Shown here: positions 44,316 through 53,145 of the stretch, in pieces
Layout of the letters: each line of letters opens with the position of its first letter
Numbering within the stretch: the stretch's first letter is position 1
Source of the DNA: Streptomyces tuirus
Lineage (GTDB): Bacteria > Actinomycetota > Actinomycetes > Streptomycetales > Streptomycetaceae
Length of the DNA: 64,000 bases
Assembly: GCF_014701095.1 (NCBI RefSeq)
Contig: NZ_AP023439.1
Coordinates: 372,001 to 436,000, forward strand
Direction of reading: 5' to 3'
Position numbers and translations under genes: made by a program
Notes under the pieces: model-generated
The model's database searches: none
What the model was told of the DNA's origin: nothing
What the model saw: the letters and a program-made list of their open reading frames with translations, nothing else

Positions 44316-44735
44316 TCAGGCATTGGGGCGAGCGGCGCTGATGTCACCGAGCGCCGACTCCGGGTCACGCTCCATGGCCATGTCGCCCAGGGAGACGATG
44401 CCCACGGGGTGTCCGTGGTCGACGACCGGGATGCGGCGCACGGAGTGCTCCCGCATCAGCTCCACCGCCTGCGCCAGGTCCTCGTCGGGGCCGACGGTGA
44501 CCGGTTCGTCGCTGCACGCGCCGGCGACGGTGATCCGCTCCGGGTCGCCGCCCCGGCTGACCGTCCGCACCACGATGTCACGGTCGGTGACCACCCCTCG
44601 CAGCCGTCCGCCGTCCGTCACCAGTACGGCTCCGAGGTCCTCGTCGCGCATGATGCGCGCGACCTCGGCGACGGAGGTCTGCGGTGCGACGGTGACCGGG
44701 TCGCCGGTCATGATGTCGCGGACATGCTGAGCCAT
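44316..44735 (-). CDS. tandem CBS-domain protein
   Basis: The 139-residue protein consists of two CBS motifs (MAQHVRDIMTGDPVTVAPQT, VLVTDGGRLRGVVTDRDIVV and VDHGHPVGIVSLGDMAME). Stand-alone CBS pairs bind adenine nucleotides and regulate partners; none is indicated here. GGAAGAGGA precedes ATG 44735; a longer reading frame upstream runs into the LysR gene and is not real. Confidence 0.87.
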   Translation of the reverse strand: MAQHVRDIMTGDPVTVAPQTSVAEVARIMRDEDLGAVLVTDGGRLRGVVTDRDIVVRTVSRGGDPERITVAGACSDEPVTVGPDEDLAQAVELMREHSVRRIPVVDHGHPVGIVSLGDMAMERDPESALGDISAARPNA

Positions 44736-44809
44736 GACGTTCCTCTTCCTTCGGCTCGTGGTGGTTTCTCGGTCCTGCGCCGCGGCGGGTACCCGGTCGG
44801 CCCGCAGCA

Positions 44810-45745
44810 TCACCAGGTGCGGCCGGCCTCCAGCAGACGGTCGCGGACGAGGGTCACGTGCGGGTTGTCCGAGGTGCCCGGCCGCTGGACGAGGAAGCCG
44901 GTGTTGATGGGCGCGTCCTCGGGGGCGTCGAGGAGGACCAGGGCGCCGGACGCCAGTTCCCCCGCGCACAGGTAGCGCGGCAGCACGCTGTAGCCGGCAC
45001 CGGCCCTGACCAGCGCGAGGACGGCCCTCAGGTCCGGCACCGAGACGGCGGCGCGGCAGTTCAGGCGCCGGCCGAAGACGTGCCGCCAGTAGCGGCGCAC
45101 GATGGGCAGGTCCTCGGCGTAGGTGATCAGCGGGATGTCGTGCAGCGCCGCGGGTCCGTCGGCGGCCGGGCGCCGCGCCACGCGGTCGGCCCAGGCGGGG
45201 GCGGCGACCAGGACGAACTCCTCGTCGGTCAGCGGCACGGCGGACAGGGTGCGGCCACGGGGCCGGGTGGTGGCGATCACCAGGTCGTGGCGGCCTGCGC
45301 GCAGTTCGTCGAGCAGGGGCTCGGTCAGTCCCATGGTCACGCGCAGCCGTACGCCCTCGGTGACGAGCGGGGCGAGGGCGGGCAGGGCCCGGGTGGACAG
45401 CAGCTCGGCGGGTCCGGCCAGGTGGACCGGCTCGGCGCGTGACCGCTGACGGGGGCCGTGCCCCGCGGCCTCCGCGAGCGCGTCGAGGGGGGCCGCGACG
45501 CGGGCGGCGAGTTCCTCGGCCACGGCGGTCGGGGCGACGCCGCGCGGCAGCCGTTCGAACAGCTCCCGGCGGGTCTGCCGCTCCAAAGTGCGGATCTGCG
45601 TGGTGACGGTCGGCTGGGACAGTCCCAGCAGCTGCGCGGCCGCCGTGAAGGAGCCGGACCGGTAGACGGCCAGGAAGGTGCGCAGGAGGTTGAGGTCGTA
45701 CTGCGCGGGCGTCCCGGTCGCGCCGAGGGGATCGATGGGCCTCAC
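44810..45745 (-). CDS. LysR family transcriptional regulator
   Basis: The 311-residue protein has a standard LysR helix-turn-helix (LLRTFLAVYRSGSFTAAAQLLGLSQPTVTTQIRTLERQ) and a substrate-binding domain. It is divergent from the DJ-1/PfpI gene at 45899, and an 18-base palindrome and three GCCATTGGA repeats lie between them, so this gene pair is its probable regulon. Confidence 0.9.
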   Translation of the reverse strand: MRPIDPLGATGTPAQYDLNLLRTFLAVYRSGSFTAAAQLLGLSQPTVTTQIRTLERQTRRELFERLPRGVAPTAVAEELAARVAAPLDALAEAAGHGPRQRSRAEPVHLAGPAELLSTRALPALAPLVTEGVRLRVTMGLTEPLLDELRAGRHDLVIATTRPRGRTLSAVPLTDEEFVLVAAPAWADRVARRPAADGPAALHDIPLITYAEDLPIVRRYWRHVFGRRLNCRAAVSVPDLRAVLALVRAGAGYSVLPRYLCAGELASGALVLLDAPEDAPINTGFLVQRPGTSDNPHVTLVRDRLLEAGRTW

Positions 45746-45767
45746 GGGTCCGACCCTACTGCGCTAC

Positions 45768-45809
45768 GCCATTGGAATTCCTATGGCCGCCATTGGATCC
45801 GCCATTGGA
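45768..45809. promoter_or_regulatory. LysR operator-like palindrome with three GCCATTGGA repeats
   Basis: CCATTGGAATTCCTATGG (45769-45786) is a palindrome except for one T/T pair. GCCATTGGA occurs at 45768, 45789 and 45801. The block lies 23-64 bases from the LysR start and about 90-130 bases from the DJ-1 start. Size and place fit a LysR recognition and activation site. Confidence 0.55.
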
Positions 45810-45898
45810 AAACCGGCGGTCCGGGCGCCTACGGTCGTCATCGTCCGAGTCCTCGCCGCGCTCTCCCACCGCGGCCCGACCTCACGGAGATGCACCCC

Positions 45899-46594
45899 AT
45901 GTCGAAGATCCTCTTCGTCGTCACCGGCGCCGACACCTGGACCCTGGCCGACGGCACCGCGCACCCCACCGGCTTCTGGGCTGAGGAGGCCGTCGCCCCG
46001 TACGAGGCGTTCCGGGCCGCCGGCCACGAGGTCGTCGTGGCCACACCCGGCGGTGTCGAGCCCACCGTCGACCGGGCCTCCCTCGCCGCCGAGGTGAACG
46101 GGGGCCAGGAGAACGCCGACCGGATCGCCAAGGCGCTGGAGTCCTTCACCGAGCTGCGCCGGCCCGTCCGTCTGGAGGACGTCCGGCTGGACGACTACGC
46201 GGCCGTCTTCTACCCCGGCGGCCACGGCCCGATGGAGGACCTCGCCGTGAACGCCGACTCCGGCCGGCTGCTCGCCCGGGCCCTGGAGTCGGGCAGGCCG
46301 CTCGGGGTCGTCTGCCACGGGCCTGCGGCGCTGCTGGCCGCGGTCGGGGCCGACGGCGCCAACGCCTTCGCCGGCTACGAGGTCGCGGCGTTCACCAACG
46401 CCGAGGAGGTCCAGGCCGGTCTCGCCGACCGCGCGAAGTGGCTGCTCCAGGACCGCCTCACCGAGGCCGGTGTGAGCGTGCGGGCCGGTGAGCCGTGGGC
46501 CCCGCACGTGGTCACCGACCGCAACCTGGTCACGGGCCAGAACCCCGCGTCGTCGGCCCCGCTGGCGGAGGAACTGCTGAAGCGGCTCGGCTGA
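45899..46594 (+). CDS. DJ-1/PfpI family protein (Hsp31-like)
   Basis: The 231-residue protein has the DJ-1 fold with VFYPGGHGPMEDLA (acidic residue), the nucleophile elbow GVVCHGPAALLAA with its reactive Cys, and TDRNLVTGQNPASS. This large form resembles Hsp31-type glyoxalase III/chaperones, which handle methylglyoxal or aldehydes. ATG 45899 has GGAGA eight bases before it. Divergent LysR is the probable regulator. Confidence 0.88.
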   Translation: MSKILFVVTGADTWTLADGTAHPTGFWAEEAVAPYEAFRAAGHEVVVATPGGVEPTVDRASLAAEVNGGQENADRIAKALESFTELRRPVRLEDVRLDDYAAVFYPGGHGPMEDLAVNADSGRLLARALESGRPLGVVCHGPAALLAAVGADGANAFAGYEVAAFTNAEEVQAGLADRAKWLLQDRLTEAGVSVRAGEPWAPHVVTDRNLVTGQNPASSAPLAEELLKRLG

Positions 46595-46618
46595 GCCGGG
46601 GCACCGCCCGCCGGCCGG

Positions 46619-49066
46619 TCAGCGGCCCAGGATCATTTCCGCCCACACCTGCTTGCCGCCGCTGACCGGCAGGGTGCCCCAGGTCGCGGAGAGGGCCTCG
46701 ACGAGGAGGATGCCCCGGCCTCCGGTGGCCTCCCAGCCGATGCTGGTCGGTCTGACCGGTGAGCGGGGTGAGGCGTCGGCGATGGCGATGCGCAGGCGGT
46801 TGTTGACGAGGGTGAGGTCCATCCGGACCTTGCCGTCGGTGTGGACCAGGGCGTTGGTGACGAGTTCGGAGACGACGAGGAGCGCGGCGTCGTAGTCCAC
46901 CGTGACGCCCCAGGAGCGCAGGGTGCGCCGGGCGAAGCGACGGGCGTGCCCGACGGCCTGCGGCACCCGCCAGACCGTCCAGCTCTCCCTCAGCGGGCGC
47001 AGCGCCATGCCGTCGTAGCGCAGGAGGAGCAGGGCGACGTCGTCGCTGCGCCGGGCGTCGCCCAGGAGGGCGTCGGCGACCAGTCCCATGTCGGTGGGGG
47101 TGGCCTCGGCGAGCCGCTCTGCGAGGTGCTCCATGCCTTCGTCGATGTCGGAGTCGGGTGTCTCGACGAGCCCGTCCGTGGCCAGGGCGATGACGGTGCC
47201 GGGCGGGAGCCGCAGCGGGCTCATGGGGAAGTCGGCCCGGGCGACCACCCCGAGGGGCGGGCCGCCCTCCGCCTCCGCGATGTCGGTCGTGCCCTCCGGG
47301 TAGCGCAGCACCGGCGGCAGATGCCCGGCGCGCACACACCAGGCGGCGCCCTCCTCCAGGTCGACGTCGACGTAGCAGCAGGTGGCGAAGAGGTCGCTCT
47401 CCATGTCCATGAGGAGCCGGTTGGCGTGTGCGACCACGACGTCCGGCGGGTGCCCCTCGACGGCGTAGGCGCGCAGGGCGGTGCGCATCTGGCCCATGAG
47501 GGTGGCGGCGCCGGCGCTGTGGCCCTGGACGTCGCCGATGACGAGGGCGACGTGGTTGTCGGGCAGCGGGATGACGTCGTACCAGTCGCCGCCGAGTTCG
47601 AGCCCCGCCGTGCTGGGCAGGTAGCGGGCCACGGCCACCGCGCCGGGCAGCCGGGGCAGGCTGCGCGGCAGCAGCTGGCGCTGGAGCATGCCGACGAGTT
47701 CGTGCTCGGCGTCGAAGGCCCGGGCGCGCACCAGGGCCTGTCCGGCGAGGCCGGCGCAGGCCGTGAGCAGGGCGCGTTCGTCGGTGCCGAAGTCGTGCGG
47801 GGTGTCCCAGCCGATCAGACAGGCTCCGGCCATGCGGTTCCCGGCGGGCAGCGGCAGGACGGCGAGTCCGCCAGGGCCGACCTCGGCCAGCGCGCGTTCC
47901 AGGGGGCTGCCGGCGGGCCAGATCCGGGCCCGGCCCTCGCGCAGTGCGGCGGCGAGGGTGGGCATGGCGCGCACGGGTGCGTCGGGCCACTCGGTGCGCC
48001 ATTCCGACCGCCACAGCTCGGGCCAGGCCTCGGGTTCGGGCGGGTCGAGGACGGTGACGACGAGGCGGTCGCTCTCCAGCTCGGCGAGGGCGATCCGGTC
48101 GGCCCGCAGCGGCCGGCGCAGCGCGGCGACCACGGCCCTTCCGACGTCGCGGACGGTGACGGCGGTGGCCAGTGCGGCGGCCAGGCGCTGGACGCGGGCG
48201 ACATCGGTGACGTCGGAGCGCAGGGTGGAGACGTCGACGACCGTGCCCACGAGGCGGGCCGGGCGGCCCTCGCCGCCGGGCAGCAGGCGCCCGCGCAGCC
48301 GGAGCCACTTCGGCGGCCCGGTGGGCTGGAGCACCCGGAACTCCAGTTCCCGGTCGCCGATGGACATGTGGTCGGCCTCCACCACGGACATCAGCGACGG
48401 AAGATCCTCCGGGACGGTGAGACTGAGCAGCGTCTCGACGCGGCCGTCGAAGTCCCCGGGGTCCAGGCCGAACAGGTCCAGCAGGTCGTCTCCGACCCGG
48501 ACGCGTCCGGTGTCCATGGCGAGGCTGAAGGCGCCCGGCGGCAGCTCACCGGCCTCGGCGGGCGCTGCCGGGGCGGTGAAGGCGACCGCGTCCGCGATGA
48601 GTTCCAGGCAGCGGAGGTCGTCGGCGCCGAACCCCCCGGGCCGTTCGGTCACGGCCAGCAGACAGCCGCCGTCGCCCTGGACGGGCAGGGCCGTCAGGGA
48701 GAAGTCCCCCGACGGTACGCGCCGAGCCTGGGCGTGCCCGGCGAGTTCGGCGGGGCCCAGTGACACCGGCTGCCCGCGGCGGTGGGCCTCGGCGGCCGGG
48801 GACCGTCCGGCGCGCGGGTAGCTGTCACGCAGCCCGTACAGCGTCCTCGGGACGCCGGCCGACTCGATGAGGCAGAGCAGCTCGCCGTCCTCGCCGGGCG
48901 CGTAGACGGCGGCGAGCGCCGCACCGGCGAACACGAGCGCCTGTTCGAGGACGCGGCGCAGCCGTTCGGGTGACTCGTGATCGACCGCGATCGCCTTGAG
49001 GGCACCTTCGGCACGCAGCGTTCGCGTTCCGCTCTCCTGGGCGCCCTGACTGACCACGTTGGCCAT
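46619..49066 (-). CDS. GAF-PAS-GAF-PP2C (SpoIIE)-HATPase regulator
   Basis: The 815-residue protein has a GAF-like sensor (about 30-165), PAS (about 175-290), second GAF (about 300-455), SpoIIE/RsbU PP2C phosphatase (about 465-680; GGDWYDVIPLPD, VIGDVQGHSAG, SDDVALLLLRYDG) and a C-terminal RsbW-like ATPase (about 695-815; SELVTNALVHTDG, GRGILLVE). Phosphatase and anti-sigma-type kinase in one chain suggest control of an anti-sigma antagonist. There is no membrane segment. ATG 49066 begins the folded part, but its ribosome binding site is weak. A second PP2C protein is divergent at 49492. Confidence 0.85.
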   Translation of the reverse strand: MANVVSQGAQESGTRTLRAEGALKAIAVDHESPERLRRVLEQALVFAGAALAAVYAPGEDGELLCLIESAGVPRTLYGLRDSYPRAGRSPAAEAHRRGQPVSLGPAELAGHAQARRVPSGDFSLTALPVQGDGGCLLAVTERPGGFGADDLRCLELIADAVAFTAPAAPAEAGELPPGAFSLAMDTGRVRVGDDLLDLFGLDPGDFDGRVETLLSLTVPEDLPSLMSVVEADHMSIGDRELEFRVLQPTGPPKWLRLRGRLLPGGEGRPARLVGTVVDVSTLRSDVTDVARVQRLAAALATAVTVRDVGRAVVAALRRPLRADRIALAELESDRLVVTVLDPPEPEAWPELWRSEWRTEWPDAPVRAMPTLAAALREGRARIWPAGSPLERALAEVGPGGLAVLPLPAGNRMAGACLIGWDTPHDFGTDERALLTACAGLAGQALVRARAFDAEHELVGMLQRQLLPRSLPRLPGAVAVARYLPSTAGLELGGDWYDVIPLPDNHVALVIGDVQGHSAGAATLMGQMRTALRAYAVEGHPPDVVVAHANRLLMDMESDLFATCCYVDVDLEEGAAWCVRAGHLPPVLRYPEGTTDIAEAEGGPPLGVVARADFPMSPLRLPPGTVIALATDGLVETPDSDIDEGMEHLAERLAEATPTDMGLVADALLGDARRSDDVALLLLRYDGMALRPLRESWTVWRVPQAVGHARRFARRTLRSWGVTVDYDAALLVVSELVTNALVHTDGKVRMDLTLVNNRLRIAIADASPRSPVRPTSIGWEATGGRGILLVEALSATWGTLPVSGGKQVWAEMILGR

Positions 49067-49250
49067 TACAGCGCTAATGAGACACCCGCGCAGCCCCTGT
49101 GGGCGTTCCGTGGACCAGCGAGGACGCGGGTGCTCGAAAGAACCCGGACATGTCTTGACGCATGCGTTCCGCACGATGTTCTCGTGACAGCCGTGACTGT
49201 CCGTGCCCGGCTGGTGGCTGGAAGGCTCGGTGCTCGTCAGGAGGGGGCGT

Positions 49251-49382
49251 ATGGAGAAGCGGTACGAGGTGTACGCGCCGACCGACCGGCACTTCTGCGC
49301 CGGGCCACGCTTCGACTGCGGGGGCATGGGCCGGGACAGTCGGGGTACGCGGGCGCCCCCTCCGGGACCGGGGCACGTGTGA
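49251..49382 (+). CDS. small ORF (43 residues), not recognised
   Basis: ATG 49251 follows AGGAGGGGG with good spacing, and third positions are about 88% G or C. The product begins MEKRYEVYAPTDRHFCAGPR and has two cysteines. It lies in the 425-base gap between the two PP2C genes, on the strand of the second, 109 bases before it. It could be a real small protein or a leader. No family is recognised. The remaining gap holds no other gene. Confidence 0.4.
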   Translation: MEKRYEVYAPTDRHFCAGPRFDCGGMGRDSRGTRAPPPGPGHV

Positions 49383-49491
49383 CCGACGGTAACCAGATGC
49401 GTGGCGGAACCGCTCGTCGTGCGGGACCGGCCGTCACAGGGGAGATTTGTTCCTGGACCCGGGCGCTGGGCCGTGCGAGGAGGTGGTCGGC

Positions 49492-51636
49492 GTGTCCGAC
49501 GGGCAGTCGTCCGCGCAGGCGCCGGCCGCCGCCAGAACACCGGTCGGCCGGCCTCTGCTCTCCTTGGCGCTGGCGTCGATGATGGACGAGGTGCACGCCC
49601 ACTCCGGCGCGGTGTACCTGATGGCGCCGGACCAGCCGGTGCTGGAGATGGCCGTGATGGCCGGTCTGCCCCGGGCGTTCGCGGCGCCCTGGGAGCGGGT
49701 GGGCCTGAGCTCCCCGATCCCGGTCGCCGACGCGGCGCGCGAGCGGCGGCTGGTGTGGGTCGGCGGCGAGGAGGAGATGGCCCGCCGCTACCCGCGGATC
49801 GCCGTCGTGCTGCCCTACCCGTTCGCCCTGGCCGCGGTACCGGTCGCCACCGAGTCCACCGTGTACGGCGCGGTCTTCGTGACCTGGCCGGGCGCGCATC
49901 CGCCGGAGATGTCCGACCACGAGCGCGAGCATCTGACCGCGGCCTGCGGCCGCCTTGCGGTCCGGCTGGAGCGGGCCGTCGAGCACAGCATCCCGCCGCA
50001 CCCCGAGACCGATCTGCTCGCCTCCCCCCTGGTGGGCGGGATGGCCGGCACGCTGGGGACGGTGGAGGCGGCCCGGATGGTGAGCCGGCTGCCGTACGGC
50101 CTTGTCTCCTTGGACCTGCACGGACGCGTCGGCTTCGTCAACGCGGCGGCCGGGGAGCTGCTGAACGTCCCCGTCAGCCGGCTGCTCGGCACCCAGCTGT
50201 GGGCGTCGGTGCCCTGGCTCAACGACCCGGTGTACGAGGACCGTTACCGGGCCGCGCTGCTGAGCCAGCACGTCACCTCGTTCGTGGCGCTGCGCCCGCC
50301 CGGCGAGTGGCTGTCGTTCCGGCTGTACCCGAGCACGACGGGCCTGAGCGTCCGCATCACCAGGTCCCGGGCCGTGTCCCGGATGAACCGCACCGCGCCG
50401 CCGCCCGACGGGACGCCGTCCCGGCTCGTCACCATCTCGCAGGTGCTGGACCTGGCCGGCGCGCTGACCGAGGCCGTGGGGGTGCAGGACGTGGTGCAGC
50501 TGGTCGCGGACGAGATCGCCCCGGCCGTGGGCAGCCAGGCCCTGGTCGTGCTGGGCTCGCGGGCGAACCGGCTGCGCGTGCTCGGACATCGCGGGTACCG
50601 GGACCCGCACCTGGTGGAGCGGTTCGACGGGATGCCCCTGACCGAGTCGACACCCGGCACCCAGGTGCTGCGCACCGGCGTGCCCGCGTTCTTCGAGTCG
50701 CAGGAGCAGCTGGAGCGGCTGTACCCGGCGCGGCTCGCGACCCCCGACGGATTCGCGGCCTGGGCCTACCTGCCGCTGATCGCCCAGGGCCGCCCGGTCG
50801 GCACCTGCGTGCTCTGCTACGCCGAGCCCCACCCCTTCCCGACGGAGGAGCGGGCGGTGATGACCAGCATGGCCGGGCTGATCGCCCAGGCGCTGGAACG
50901 GGCCCTGCTCTACGACGCCAAGTACCGGCTCGCGCACGGGCTCCAGGAGGCGCTGCTGCCGCACTCCCTGCCGTCCCTGCCCGGCATCGAGGCGGTCGGC
51001 CGCTATGTGCCGGCCACTCAGGGCATGGACATCGGCGGCGACTTCTACGACCTGGTCGGCGCCCAGGGAACCGCGGCGGCGGTCATCGGGGACGTCCAGG
51101 GCCACAACGTGACGGCGGCCGGGCTGATGGGGCAGGTCCGCACCGCGGTGCGCGCGTACACGACCGTGGGGCAGGCGCCCGAGGAGGTCATGCGCAGCAC
51201 CAACCGGCTGCTGCTCGACCTGGGGGCCGATCTCTTCGCCAGCTGCCTGTACCTGCGGCTCGACCCGGAGCACGGACGGGCCGTGATGTCCCGGGCCGGG
51301 CACCCCCCGCCGCTGCTGAGACGGCCGGACGGCAAGGTGCGCGTCCTCGACCTCGCGGGCGGTCCGCTGCTGGGCATCGACGCCTCGGCGGTGTATCCGA
51401 CGACGGAGGTCGCCCTGCCTCCCGGTTCGCTGCTCGTCCTCTACACCGACGGGCTGGTCGAATCGCCCGGCACGGACTTCGAGGAGGCACTCGCGGACCT
51501 GGGCCGGCGGCTGGCCGACGCCGGGGACCAGCCGCTGGACGAACTGGCCGACGGCCTCGTCCACCAGGAGCGGCACACGGACGGGGAGGAACGGCTCGAC
51601 GACATCGCCCTGTTGCTGATCAGGGCCCTCGGGTAG
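49492..51636 (+). CDS. GAF-PAS-GAF-PP2C (SpoIIE) phosphatase
   Basis: The 714-residue protein has a GAF-like start (about 20-160), PAS (about 195-300, YGLVSLDLHGRVGFVNAAAG), a second GAF (about 325-470) and a PP2C phosphatase (about 490-712; GGDFYDLVGAQG, VIGDVQGHNVT, ERLDDIALLLIRALG). It lacks the HATPase domain of its divergent neighbour at 46619. The start is decided by AGGAGGT before GTG 49492; an upstream TTG 49447 has poor spacing. It probably dephosphorylates an anti-sigma antagonist in response to a signal bound by the sensors. Confidence 0.87.
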   Translation: MSDGQSSAQAPAAARTPVGRPLLSLALASMMDEVHAHSGAVYLMAPDQPVLEMAVMAGLPRAFAAPWERVGLSSPIPVADAARERRLVWVGGEEEMARRYPRIAVVLPYPFALAAVPVATESTVYGAVFVTWPGAHPPEMSDHEREHLTAACGRLAVRLERAVEHSIPPHPETDLLASPLVGGMAGTLGTVEAARMVSRLPYGLVSLDLHGRVGFVNAAAGELLNVPVSRLLGTQLWASVPWLNDPVYEDRYRAALLSQHVTSFVALRPPGEWLSFRLYPSTTGLSVRITRSRAVSRMNRTAPPPDGTPSRLVTISQVLDLAGALTEAVGVQDVVQLVADEIAPAVGSQALVVLGSRANRLRVLGHRGYRDPHLVERFDGMPLTESTPGTQVLRTGVPAFFESQEQLERLYPARLATPDGFAAWAYLPLIAQGRPVGTCVLCYAEPHPFPTEERAVMTSMAGLIAQALERALLYDAKYRLAHGLQEALLPHSLPSLPGIEAVGRYVPATQGMDIGGDFYDLVGAQGTAAAVIGDVQGHNVTAAGLMGQVRTAVRAYTTVGQAPEEVMRSTNRLLLDLGADLFASCLYLRLDPEHGRAVMSRAGHPPPLLRRPDGKVRVLDLAGGPLLGIDASAVYPTTEVALPPGSLLVLYTDGLVESPGTDFEEALADLGRRLADAGDQPLDELADGLVHQERHTDGEERLDDIALLLIRALG

Positions 51637-51670
51637 CTCCCCCGGGCCCAGCGCCGCGGAAACGCCGGTG

Positions 51671-51712
51671 GCCGGCCCGGTCCCGCCAGGAAGGGGGCGG
51701 GACCGGGCCGGC
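51671..51712. terminator. 17-base-stem hairpin terminator
   Basis: GCCGGCCCGGTCCCGCC pairs perfectly with GGCGGGACCGGGCCGGC across an 8-base loop, between the convergent PP2C and protease genes. Confidence 0.75.
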
Positions 51713-51747
51713 GGCGTCGGACGGGCTGCCGACGGCTCATGGAGGGG

Positions 51748-53145
51748 TCAGCGGGACTCGGTCAGACCGGAGTTGTCCTCGACGCCCTGACCCGCGTCCT
51801 GACCGGCACCGGCACCGGCACCCGCTCCGTCGCCACCGGCCTGCTCACCGGCACCCGCACCGGCCTGATCACCGGCCCCGGCTTCCTGGCCGGCTCCGGC
51901 CTCGCCACCTGCTCCGGCCTCGCCACCGGCGCCCGCTTCCTCACCGGCACCGGCTCCGGCCTCGTCGCCCGCGCCGGCTTCCTCGCCCGCGCCGGCCTCG
52001 TCACCGGCACCGCCGCCCGCGGCACCGCCCGCGCCGAGGGTCGCGCCGACCGCCTCCAGAGCGGTCGTCACCGGCTGGAAGAACGTCTCGCCGCCGACCG
52101 TGCAGTCGCCGCTGCCGCCCGAGGTCAGGCCGATGGCGAGACCGTCCTGGGTGAACAGCGAGCCGCCGCTGTCGCCCGGTTCGGCGCAGACGTCGGTCTG
52201 GATGAGGCCGGTGACCGTGCCCTCCGGGTAGTTCACCGTGGCGTCGAGGCCGAGCACCTGGCCGTCGTTGAGCCCGGTGGTGCTGCCCATCCGGAAGACC
52301 TGCTGGCCGACGGTCGCCTCGGCGGCCTCGGTGATCGGGACGGTCTGATTGCCGGTGTTGACCTCGCTGGGCGCCTCGGTCGCCGGGTCGTCGTACTTCA
52401 CGAGTGCGAAGTCGCCGTTGCCGGGGAAGGTCGACTGGTCGACCGTGGCGATCGGCTGGCCGCCCTGGCTGTCGGACCACTCGTTGCCGCCGAGGGTGCA
52501 GTGACCGGCGGTCAGGAAGGCCGGGGAGCCGTCGCCCGCGGTGACGTTGAAGCCGAGGGAGCAGCGCGAGCCGCCCGCGAAGATGGCGTCACCCCCGGAG
52601 ACGAACGGCTTGAAGGTGCCGGAGGACTTCTTGATGGTGGCCATGTCGGAGCCGAGCTCCTGCACGGTGCTCTCCAGTCTGTCCCACTTGGCACCGGTCA
52701 CGGTGCTGTCCGCGGTCACCAGGAGCTTGTTGGTGCGCGGGTCGATCGCCCACGAGGTGCCAGCGATCGTCGCCTCGGACTTCAGCGTCGACGCCCCGTC
52801 CTGAAGCTCCGACCAGCTGTTCTCCACCTCGCGGACCTTCGCGCCGGCCGCCTTCGCCTGCACGATCACGTTGTTGTTGTCGCCCGGTACGACGTTGACG
52901 ACGAGCTGCTGGCTGTCGCCGTCGTAGTAGGAGCCGCCGAACGCGTCACCGAGGAGCCCGGAGAGCTGCGAGGCGAGATCCGAGGCGTCGCCCGCCTTCA
53001 GGGTCTTCGGCGCGGCCGCCGCGTCGTCGGACGATCCGTCCTGCGAGGCATTGGCGTTGGGGAGCAGGATCGCGGCCGCTCCGAGCGCCACCACGCTGCC
53101 CGCCGCTATCGCGGCCTTGCGCTTCGGAATTCGCTTGTGACTCAA
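51748..53145 (-). CDS. secreted streptogrisin-like S1 protease with EAGAG-repeat tail
   Basis: The 465-residue protein has a signal peptide (residues about 1-33, KAAIAAGSVVALGAAAILLP), a pro-region and an S1 domain with TAGHC, GNGDFALVKYDD and CAEPGDSGGSL as catalytic triad. It is the paralogue of the protease at 6869. A 95-residue Gly/Ala/Glu-rich tail follows in place of a membrane anchor. The TTG start at 53145 is set by AGGAGGAG just before it. It is divergent from the peptide export cassette, so it may process the exported peptide or another extracellular target; this is inferred. Confidence 0.85.
   Translation of the reverse strand: MSHKRIPKRKAAIAAGSVVALGAAAILLPNANASQDGSSDDAAAAPKTLKAGDASDLASQLSGLLGDAFGGSYYDGDSQQLVVNVVPGDNNNVIVQAKAAGAKVREVENSWSELQDGASTLKSEATIAGTSWAIDPRTNKLLVTADSTVTGAKWDRLESTVQELGSDMATIKKSSGTFKPFVSGGDAIFAGGSRCSLGFNVTAGDGSPAFLTAGHCTLGGNEWSDSQGGQPIATVDQSTFPGNGDFALVKYDDPATEAPSEVNTGNQTVPITEAAEATVGQQVFRMGSTTGLNDGQVLGLDATVNYPEGTVTGLIQTDVCAEPGDSGGSLFTQDGLAIGLTSGGSGDCTVGGETFFQPVTTALEAVGATLGAGGAAGGGAGDEAGAGEEAGAGDEAGAGAGEEAGAGGEAGAGGEAGAGQEAGAGDQAGAGAGEQAGGDGAGAGAGAGQDAGQGVEDNSGLTESR
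51751..52035 (-). repeat. EAGAG-type low-complexity coding repeat
   Basis: The last 95 codons of the protease are degenerate repeats of units such as EAGAG and GEEAGAGD. They encode a flexible acidic tail; the copies differ enough to suggest old expansion. Confidence 0.7.
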
